From Terfezia claveryi (lineage: Eukaryota > Ascomycota > Pezizomycetes > Pezizales > Pezizaceae), in assembly GCA_015179025.1 (NCBI GenBank), contig WHUX01000180.1:44474-108473 (forward strand): a DNA stretch of 64,000 nucleotides, given 5' to 3'. A program made the translations under genes and the position numbers. This document shows positions 41,182 through 49,728 of the stretch, piece after piece. Every line of letters begins with the position of its first letter. Within the stretch, counting starts at the first letter, position 1. The notes under the pieces are model-generated. The model was given only the letters and a program-made list of their open reading frames with translations. It was not told the DNA's origin and made no database searches.

Positions 41182-43116
41182 ATGCCCAACCCGTCAGCGC
41201 ATCCGGCTACACATAGCACTCGCGTGACAGCAGCATTGGATGCACCCTCGACCCCCCCTCACAGCGATTACAGCGACTCTGATCCGCTTCTGCCATCCGC
41301 CTTACCAGCTTCAACTAAAGTCCTTACACCAAACGCTACCCCGATCAAATCGATATCTACCACTGGCCTACAATACCCATCTACGCCATCCTTAAGCTTG
41401 CGACCTCGCTGTATTGCCACTCAAACTTCACTTCCGATGCACCTTTTCCCTCCGCCACAGGCTAAACCACAACCCCCCCAGAGTGTGTTGGATCTTACAC
41501 CAGATCTTTTGCGCTGGCTGGCGTATGACTCCTGCTCTGTGCATACTATCCCATGCACTCTAGGCGAGTTTCTCAGCTGGCATCGCCAATACTTCAACCT
41601 CCTGGAGAGCGAATCCGACAAAACCATTTCTAGCCTTTGGGAATATAGTGAGCGGAATGAATCATTCAGTATCCAATGCATGCCTACACCCATCCATGAG
41701 AGTTTCTGTGAATATGCATCATGGTTCATTCACAATGCTATGCAGAACTACACCAAATTAGATCCCGTACAAAGTGGAATTCGTGTACATACAAATACAG
41801 GTACGTAAACCTCTATTGCCAACCAGACTAGTAAACCTCCCTATAGTTTAGTCTATTGTCTAATTCACGTCACTGTATAGATATCAAAGGACTTGGTCCA
41901 CAGCAATTCTCTCACCGGTGCCCAGATTTGTGCATCAGGATTAAATCCACACGGCCAAAGATGTTTATCTGCGGGATAGTTGTAGAGGTTGGGTTCAGTC
42001 AGAGTCTCGCTTCTCTGCGTCAGAAGGCACTTGATTGGTTTGAAGATATATCAAATTTGCATATGTGCATCCTTATCGATATTGCGGAACAGGCTCAGGA
42101 GCGTATGGACTGTATGGGGAAGAAAATCTCAAAATCGAAAGCAAAAAGCTCAAGAATGAGTGGCCAGATTGGCTCATACGCAATAATGACAATGACCGCA
42201 ATGATGGCGATGGCAGTCATGACACTGGTGGAGCATTGACACTGGAGGAGGAAATTATTCGGAGAATGGGAGGGAGAATGGTAGAGACAAAACGGAGGGA
42301 TAGAAGGTGTTGATGGGAGTCACAGAGGATTTGAAAACGTGGTTGTTGGAGCAGGATGCACAAGGGGTATTGAGTAGCGCATTGGTTGAGCCGATGGATG
42401 CGACTATATATGTCTATGCAAGAGCAGGCAATGACGAGGGGGAGAAACTTGATGGGGATAGTCGGCGTAGCAACGGCGTCACTGCGCAGCCATCAGCGAG
42501 TGATGCAGTGTGTAGAACGGGTGAACAATATCCTGCTGGCAATGCTGACGACCTCAACGATAGCAGCCCTAGTTCTGACAATAGCTTCAACCCTCCGAAA
42601 ACATGTTCAGACTCCGAGAGAGAAAACACTTATCTCCCAATCTCCCTCATCTTCTCTGCCCCCTTTGTCGCATCCTCAAAACCAATCCCCCCTTCCCCTC
42701 AGAGGCAAACGCATCTTGCCTTTACTATCGCCGAACTCTACGGTCCTCTCCCGAAACCAACACCAAGCCGTATGAATAATAACCCCCCCCCTACCATCCC
42801 GTCAAGCCTCTTGGAGCTTATCCCACCCATAATTAGACCTCACGCATACAACACAATCGCCATTCCATTGGACAATCTAGTACAGTTGGTAATTGATGCA
42901 AGTGAAGAGCTGCTGGAGGAGCGCGCAATGTCGAGGGCAGTAAACATGGTAGAGTGGGAGTGGGCAAAGCTGTGGGAGGCGGTGATCAAGGCGAGAGAGG
43001 GAGAACAGAGGGGCAAACGCAAAAATGAGAGAGCAGAGAGGCTGGTAGAGAGGCGAAAGAGACAGGTACACGACCGGGATGTTGAAGTGGGCTCTCAAGA
43101 CACAGAGGAGGAGTAA
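41182..43116 (+). CDS. Candidate host gene with PD-(D/E)XK-like core; one intron and probable frame breaks
   Basis: Not a transposon protein I know. From the ATG at 41182 (MPNPSAHPATHSTR) exon 1 runs to 41800. An 80-bp intron, 41801-41880, has GTACGT at its start, TCTAATT as a likely branch site and TAG at its end, and joins phase 1 codons into DIKGLGPQQFSHRCPDL. The exon 2 segment has an Asp in CPDLCIRI, then VVEVGFSQSLASLRQKALDW. That Pro-Asp, Glu-Val-Gly and following Ala-x-x-Trp arrangement is seen in fungal PD-(D/E)XK-like proteins; this is a recollection of the pattern, not a search. After about 42065 the best frame changes twice, then 42307-43116 is open for 269 codons with a Ser/Pro-rich middle and a Lys/Arg/Glu-rich C-terminus ending TEEE. 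A weak 47-nt intron (42281-42327) could explain one change. Function unknown; partly decayed or mis-sequenced. Confidence 0.5.
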
Positions 43117-43747
43117 GTGCATGCTCGTTGAGACACTCAGTCCGGCGGTTAATATTTTTCTACAATGGATAGTAGAGTGAATTAATATTGGGTTTACGAC
43201 ATTAATTCCCTCATCATACTTGTGACCACTGTTCATTTCCATCGTGCCTTACATACTGTTTGCTGTATGCTTTTGAATCATATTCCTGTCGTTGTAGATT
43301 TTCTTTTCTGTTATGTCCTGGTTTTCCCCGCCGGCAGTGGAGATCTCTCTCTAGTATGGATACTCATGCACTTAGTCTATGTGATACGCTCGGCACATAC
43401 CTCACTGATCCTAACCGATAATCCCCTCTCTCATTATTGACATTTGAATCTCTCTCTACCAGTACTTTTTGATGAACCAGACACATGCCTTGAGTTTGGA
43501 ATAATCCCGCGAAGGCGTGTATGGGACGGGGACTGTATACCTGAAATATGAAATTCTATGCAGGAAATTGCTAGAGGAGTATGCGATATTAGATATTGGT
43601 GACTTGTATTCCTAGAATGGGCAACGGCGGTCGGTACTAGTTACATACCACATGGCTGCATACATAGCTGCATACGTGCATTACTCTTAGCTAGATATGT
43701 CGGGCTTGGCTCGAGGCTTGGCAGGACCTACAAGGTTGCATGTCAGC
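43117..43747. other. Downstream intergenic
   Basis: No gene, no repeat recognised. Confidence 0.55.
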
Positions 43748-43870
43748 TTTTTTTTTTTTTTTTTTTTGAACTCATACTCGTGTGCGTAACCTTAACATGA
43801 CGAGCCACCCGGAAGCCCGGGTGGATTCAAGGTCAAATCGCCCGGGATAACTATATACAAACAACGATTG
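43748..43870 (-). repeat. LINE-like 3' tail with poly(A) on the minus strand
   Basis: Twenty T residues (43748-43767) are followed by a stretch with GAGCCACCCGGAAGCCCGGG and GGTGGATTCA, matching the layout of the tails at 31869 and 39796 (ACAT-ATGAGCC-CC, GGTGGATTCA). Only about 100 bp remain. A short retrotransposed 3' end, or a SINE sharing that tail, is likely. Confidence 0.6.
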
Positions 43871-43958
43871 ATCGATAACAAAACGCGCTCGTAACCGGCC
43901 TTAAGTGACTGTCATAGCAACCTTGGCCCACCAACCCTTGGCCTACCAATCCTTGGCC

Positions 43959-43994
43959 GCATAGGAATATTAAGTATAAAAAAAAAAAAAAAAA
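43959..43994 (+). mobile_element. 36-bp poly(A) micro-insertion
   Basis: Nineteen bases, GCATAGGAATATTAAGTAT, plus 17 A, lie between perfect 12-bp direct repeats CAATCCTTGGCC (43947-43958 and 43995-44006). That is the signature of target-primed reverse transcription of a severely truncated transcript. Confidence 0.8.
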
Positions 43995-44006
43995 CAATCC
44001 TTGGCC

Positions 44007-44444
44007 CACAAACCATTGGCTCACAATTCGTATCCTCTAGTCTGGTTGGCACCCCTCTACCCACCAGACTACCTTCTACCTATGGAGCAAAGAAAGCCCT
44101 TACCTTCATCTTGTTGCGTCTAAATTCAATGCCGCGATCAGCCAGCTGGAGCCACTGCGATTACGCTAGCAAGAACAACAAGAGGAGGCTGGGGATTTTG
44201 TTTCTCTGTACGGAGTTAAGGGTTACCCCGGGCAATGCTTCCTAGTTCAAGTACGATATCGGCACGCAACAACAGATAACGTATAGACAGACTAATATAA
44301 TTCAACAACCACAGGAAGCGATGACAAACTCCATCCCCCTTTTACCGCCTTTACTCCTAGATAGACTTAAAGAATACATGCTCCTTTACATACATCGCAT
44401 CATCCTACAGTTGGTGCATGGATAGAGAAGACCGTAGCTGTTAG
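44007..44444. other. Intergenic
   Basis: No gene or repeat recognised. Confidence 0.5.
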
Positions 44445-45790
44445 GTTGGTGAAGCATCGCGAGGCCTTTTCATCCTAGATCCCAAGAACCTCAGCAAGGA
44501 ATTGCAGTCGCCATTGGACGGACCTGCTTGGACTGTGAGCGGTGACAGACGGACGAGAAGGCAAGTCTCTAAGGTTCTCTCAGTGGAAGAGGAATCAGAG
44601 AAGGAAGAAGAGAACGAAGAGGAGGAGAACGAAGAGTAGGAGAACGAAGAAGAAGAGAAAGAAGAGGAAGAGAGACAGGCACAGCCATCACAACAAGCTA
44701 GCACTCAGCAAGCGAGTACTCAGTAGGCCTGGGCACGAGACGTCTCGAGACAAGACGGGGCCAGGTCTCAAGACTTTTGGATATCGAGCACCAGACAACA
44801 CAATCATAATTATATTCGACCTTGCTAGCTAGCTACCTAGTTATTATCAATCATCATCATCTTCGACTTCGACGTCAATTTCCTCTTCTATACCCTTTTC
44901 TGCTAAACCTGGCTCTAAAATCATCTGGGGTATGAGCAAGCGACATGGAAATTTGGCTCATTGTGCTGATTGTTGATGCAGTACAGATATGTAGTGCAGA
45001 TAATGAGCGGAGAAAGAGTATAATGAACGGAAAAAGAGAAGAAGGAATCTCTACCTTCAAGTACCGAATAATACATATTTACAAGTGAAGGCCATCGTAG
45101 GCTGCTAAACTGATTGTCGCAACCCATAAAAAGATCTTCACAGCCACTGAAAAATTTTCGCAGCCAATGAAAACTTTTCACAAAAAGTCTTGAGATGTCT
45201 CGTCTCATAAGTCTCGAGACTTAGTCTCGAGATGTCTCATCTCGTGCCCAGGCCTAGCACTCAGCAAGCGAGCACTCAGCAAGCGAACTCTTAACAAGCA
45301 GCAATGACGAAGCTTCTGCAGTCCAAGTATATCAGGCTAGAGCAGCTCAAAATGTTCGACGGCAATCCAGCCGAATTCGACAGTTTTGACAATGCAATCA
45401 GGCAATGGTGTAGGTATCAGGACTGGCATGCCTCTATATCATAGCGGCAATGTCATTGGGGACCCTGAATCGGGCTACGAATACGTCAGTCGAGATGACC
45501 CTGAAGGGGTAAGCAACTACATACTAGGCAAACGTATGGTAGCAGCAATCTCCTCGAGACTTGAGGAGACAGCTCTAAAGTGGTGGGAGGACTACAACTC
45601 GAGCAAGGGGAATGCTTACCTCAATTGTTGGAGAAAGAACGAAGAGATGGAGAGCCCTCCCAGGGATGGTGTTCCAACGGGAGTGGTAGAAGTATGGTTA
45701 AGAGATCTATTAAAGAAGCAGTTCAGTGCGGACGTTGACGCGAGAGAAGCAGAGCTGGAATTGGAGCGTTTTATGTGGAAGCCATTCGAA
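44445..45790 (+). pseudogene. gag-like gene, interrupted by a hAT element
   Basis: Left of the insertion the frame reads GLFILDPKNLSKELQSPLDG, then a Glu-rich run (EEENEEEENEE) and QPSQQASTQQASTQ. Right of it, STQQASTQQANS, KMFDGNPAEFDSFDNAIRQW and, after a frameshift, EETALKWWEDY and WLRDLLKKQFSADVDAREAE. The latter part resembles the capsid-like retrotransposon gag (KFDGxxxEFxxFxxxL, then LxWW...L). No zinc knuckle or pol follows, as sequence after 45790 is unrelated. It may be a retroelement gag or a captured copy. Confidence 0.55.
44724..45256. mobile_element. Non-autonomous hAT element with 8-bp target duplication
   Basis: 533 bp bounded by TAGGCCTGGGCACGAGA in inverted orientation at both ends. 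Flanks are GTACTCAG (44716-44723) and GCACTCAG (45257-45264), an 8-bp duplication with one mismatch, as hAT transposases make. Subterminal GTCTCGAGAC palindromes recur at both ends. No coding capacity. It interrupts the QQASTQ repeat of the gag-like gene, whose reading resumes on the other side. Confidence 0.88.
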
Positions 45791-45800
45791 CTGTTTTGCC

Positions 45801-46325
45801 TTACTTGGCAACTCGCGAGTTACCCTGATATACAGTTGTTTCCGCAGTCTTGCCCGCTAACTCGCGAGTTTCCCATATATTCAAGTGCTGTATCTGACAC
45901 AATTTAGTGAGATGAGACTGCACCACTTTATCAATTTTTTGGACTTGAGGTGTGCGAGGTTTTCCATGTTTGATTTTAATACTTCCATATCTCATAGTAA
46001 GTGCTCAATTCCCTTAAATCCACCACTATTATCCGATCGTAAAATGTTAAATTAGCTATAAAGCTGAATCCATAATGTCATTGCAGATGTAACAGACTCC
46101 GACTAATAATATTAGTATCATATTACGTGTATTACTGAGTTTAACTTACCATTTTATCTTCTAATGGAACAACCACGTACCATATGGTCTTTTATATGAC
46201 AGATCCATTTATATTGTCCATAATCAGGCTCATGGCGCATATCAGTTAGATTAACTAAACCTCGTTCAATATCTCTATATTTTTCTATTAATTCAAGTGC
46301 GTTATGAATCAAATACAGTAATTAA
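45801..46325 (-). pseudogene. KRBA2/Ginger-like integrase remnant
   Basis: Minus-strand frames, read from about 46320 leftward, give LVNLTDMRHEPDYGQYKWIC, HIKDHMVRG, then after several stops LWIQL, ILRSDNSGGFKGIEHL and KIKHGKPRTPQVQ. The pieces line up with the conserved order of a DDE integrase of the KRBA2/Ginger kind: Asp in (V/L)xLxDMR, KDH, Asp in SDNxxEF, and GxPRxPQxQ. The NxGGF sequence lacks the usual Glu-Phe after SDNG, and the chain is broken by at least five stops. Identification is from pattern memory and needs a profile search. Unusually AT-rich compared with its neighbours. Confidence 0.6.
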
Positions 46326-46571
46326 ATAAATTGCCCGCGGGGGGCATAGTAGGTACTTATGATTGCTGCCCGCGGGCGGCCGATGCCCGCGAGCGGCCCA
46401 GAATATATACGCACTCCAAACATATTTATGAAAGCAGATAGCGCAAGTAATTAAACATCAAATAAAGAGCCAAATGGAACTCAGTTATGAGGAGTCCGAC
46501 ATGTGCGTAAGTAGGCATTGACCAATTCCTCCCCAATTCTTAGTCCAACATCGGTTATGGCTGGCACAGAT

Positions 46572-46599
46572 CTTTTCACATGTTTAAAAAAAAAAAAAA
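46572..46599 (+). mobile_element. 28-bp poly(A) micro-insertion
   Basis: CTTTTCACATGTTT followed by 14 A lies between perfect 12-bp direct repeats GCTGGCACAGAT (46560-46571 and 46600-46611). It has the same format as the insertion at 43959 but a different sequence and target. Confidence 0.8.
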
Positions 46600-46919
46600 G
46601 CTGGCACAGATATTGCCATAGCATACACAAGAGTATATATTTTGACAGTTTTATTAACAAGAGCATATATTTTGACAGTTCCATTAGCAATACTGCATTA
46701 TTTACAACCCTATCTATGTATGTATTATGAATATTATTCTATAAGGATATTATTCTATAGGATGTTGACGTAGATGTTGTGCGAGAGAGGATAGGGATAG
46801 ATCGGGTATACTAGCTTAGATTGGCAATACCCTCCATATTATTCAGAACTGTGATATATGTCTGGAGTTCATGCGTCTGTATTCTACCAGTATGATCGGG
46901 GCGTGCCAACCAGAGCCTG

Positions 46920-46931
46920 TGTTCGATTCCC
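46920..46931 (+). promoter_or_regulatory. Possible RNA polymerase III B box / tRNA-like remnant
   Basis: TGTTCGATTCCC matches the B-box consensus GGTTCGANTCC at ten of eleven positions. The surrounding 46864-46940 can be drawn with a 7-bp acceptor-like stem (GGAGTTC with TAGCTCC, one mismatch and one wobble) but no convincing anticodon arm or A box. It may be a tRNA-derived SINE remnant. Confidence 0.3.
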
Positions 46932-47203
46932 AGTAGCTCCGTAAAGGGCTAAAAAGAATTTTCCTCTAGCAGAGCTAGATAAAGTGACTTATTGGCTTTA
47001 AATCTGTACTTGTAGTTAAAGTTTAATTGGCAACGAAGTTGCCAATTTTTAAATTGGAACCAAGTTTGTTTTAATTCATTAGATATCTTGCACGCTAATG
47101 CTATCTTGGTGAATATTGGCAAATCTTGGCAAATCTTGGTGAATATTGGCAAATATTGGCAAATATTAGCAAGGGCAACCATGTGATTTGAGGGCAGCCA
47201 TGT

Positions 47204-48488
47204 TGTTACGAACCCTCCCGAATTACGATCCTGACTCCGGTAACACTGGCAACCCACGCACTTGCCAATACCGACCACATGAACACCCAGACCTTGTACC
47301 GCTGATACCATTCATATCGCCGGTAACTAATATATTTACCGGACCCCCGTCACCTGGAAGCCTAGGCTTCGCCTATGCCCTTGCACCATGACCATGACCC
47401 TGAGTGATATCGCCGACAACCCACGCACTTGCTAAAGAATATCACGTAACTATGTTCTCGACCCTGCCTCTCCTGGCTAGCCGACATCTGACCGCATCCC
47501 GGAAGTCCTAGTCACTCGCTTATGGGTTGATATTTGAGAGTCGAACCAAAACTGGCACGATTCTCAAACTAGGAACTACTCTGGAAAACCTCGAACCTTA
47601 TTTGACCCAAACCTTATTTTGAGAGTCGAACCAAAACTGGCACGACTCTCAGATTTAGGAAATACTCCGGAAACCCTCGAACCTTATTTTGACCCAAACC
47701 TTATTTGAGAGTCGAACCAAAACTGGCACGACTCTCAGATTGGGAACCACCTCCTCTTGCTCAAAACTCTTTCCTTAGCTTATCAGAAATTTCACCTTCG
47801 CTTATATACCATTCTTCAGGCCTTCTGTTCGTACCAGCATTATCCGTTATTTGCCAGACGCCTCGTTCTCGACGATCTCACAGGATCCGTGTATCCATGA
47901 GCTGGCTTGCGTGTTCATCTTCTGTTAGTTGGTTGCATGCTTGTTATCCGTTATTGCCAGACGCCTGGTTCTCGACGATCTTACAGGATCCGTATATCCA
48001 TGAGCTGGCTTACGTGTCCTTCTTCCGTTAGTCGGTTTGCATGCTTGTGCTTGCGTGTCCTTCTTCCATTATGCTGATGATATAATTTGTCTAGACTGTT
48101 GTGTTAGCTAAAAGGGTGTTGTTCGAGATGGAGACAGGATCTCTATAAAAGAAGCCTGTCCTTGCCGCCTGTGTTCTGTTTCTTTCCTCTTCCACACAAC
48201 AACTTGTCTACCTTCCTGTACCTAGTTGTTATATGAATATATCTGCACCACTGTTCTTGAGTGTAGCTCAGACTACCTCGCTTTCTCGACCTTGACCTCA
48301 ATACCTCGCTCGACTTTGGTTTCACCCAAAGTCCCTAGACACCTGATCACACACGTAGAGCTCCCTACGTGTGCGATACCTCGACACTCGCGTCTATCAC
48401 CTGCAATCGCAGGTGATACCCTGAACCAGAATAAGTCATTGTTTACCGCGTCGACACGGGAATTACCTTCCAACCTCCATCCATAATA
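47204..48488 (+). repeat. Gypsy-C 5' LTR
   Basis: TGTTACGAACCCTCCCG to CCATAATA. It has three copies of a block holding GAGAGTCGAACCAAAACTGG (47530-47745), a 105-bp duplication starting CGTTATTTGCCAGACGCC (about 47840-48055), a TATA box CTATAAAA (48143-48150), and two adjacent hairpins, 48348-48373 (CACACACGTAG ... CTACGTGTG) and 48395-48418 (palindrome on CACCTGCAATCGCAGGTG). Confidence 0.93.
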
Positions 48489-48526
48489 TTTTGTTGCATC
48501 GCAAATAGTCTCCGCTACAAATAAAT

Positions 48527-49728
48527 ATGTCCGAAGCACGTATAGAGGCCTCCGCCTCCGCTCCACCTTCTGAAATTGCTATATGGCGTACCTTGGTCGC
48601 TGCCCTCCGAACTGACAATACTCCTCTTTCTGCTCTACCACATATTCCTGCAGGAACTCCTGCCTCATTTTTTACCGCCATTCATGCAGCCCACGGTGCC
48701 GCATACAGTCAGCATGCGGACTACCATCAACTTTCGGTCAACCACTCACAGGCACTTCTACCTCAACTGAGTCACTCTGGATCTATTATAACCGCGGATA
48801 TCAGTATGGCTTAACCCTCCCAAGCCTCCTCCATGACCGCGCTTCGGCGCCTACCTCCACTTGTGCCCCTAAAGTCCATGAGCCTAAGAATTTTGATGGC
48901 ACTCGATCAAAATTCACTCGATTTCTCACCAAGCTTTCTTTGGTGTTCTCCTCCGATCCCTCATGATATACTAGTGAAGCAGCCAAAATTGCCTATGCTG
49001 CTTTCTACCTCTTCGGATCTACCGCTGATTGGTTTGAGCCCCACCTCAACAAAACAAGTGGGTCTGTTGATTTCCCTACTTATAAAGCCTTCGCTAAGGC
49101 ATTGAAAAATGCCTACGATGATCCCGATGCTCGCGCCACTGCAGAACGCAAATTGCTTAATCACCGCCAAGGAGACCGCGATTGTTCCTCTTACCATGCT
49201 GAGTTTGCAACTCACGCGACAATTTTAGCCTATAATGATAGGACTAAAATATCCTTCTTTACCAACGGGGCCAATACCGGGCTCAAAACAGCCCTTTCCT
49301 ATCAAGCCTCTCCCCCAGAAACTTTCGACGAATTTGTTCAGCTTTGCATTAAGCTGGACAACCGTGCTAAACTCCTCCGCACCCAACATCCTCTTAAAGC
49401 CTCCGGCTCCAACCAATCCACCACCCCTACCCGCTCACCAGCCCCTTCCACCTTGGTTGGTACTGCTGCTGGACCCATGGACCTTTCGACCACATCAAAA
49501 AAGAAACGTGCGCTCTTAACCCCCGAAATCCGCAAACACTGCAGGGACAATAACCTGTGTATGTATTGTGGAGCATCAGGTCATTGGGCAACAGTCTGCC
49601 CGGTTGCGGCCAAAAATAAGAAGTTGGCTGTAGCCGGTACTACTCCCACTGCCTCTCCTGATACCATGACCCCTAACACCACCCCCGACAATCTCTTTGA
49701 GTTGTCAAAAAACGAACGTACTCTTTGA
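48527..49728 (+). pseudogene. Gypsy-C gag
   Basis: Starts at the ATG at 48527 (MSEARIEASASAPPSEIA). The first frame stops at 48814. The rest, including KVHEPKNFDGTRSKFTRFL, continues in another frame and is open from 49102 (MKNAYDDPDARATAERKLL) to 49728. The capsid-like core is followed by GPMDLSTTS and a complete zinc knuckle, CMYCGASGHWATVC. One TGA at about 48967 and a frameshift near 48830 break it. Homologous in layout to the Gypsy-A and Gypsy-B gags. Confidence 0.85.

Larger units (their letters stand above)
46326..47198. other. Intergenic with GC palindromes, short repeats and a possible B box
   Basis: Bases 46333-46400 hold three GCCCGCGGG-like palindromes. Bases 46631-46690 carry a 31-bp tandem duplication (GAG-ATATATTTTGACAGTT). 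Bases 47026-47046 are the ATTGGCAACGAAGTTG palindrome and 47100-47175 a 12-15-bp array of TTGGCAAATATT-like units. No gene. Confidence 0.6.

Noticed and set aside
40739..41227. 162-codon frame upstream of the PD-(D/E)XK-like gene
   Set aside because: Composition is unremarkable, no domain, and it overlaps the start of the better-supported frame at 41182.
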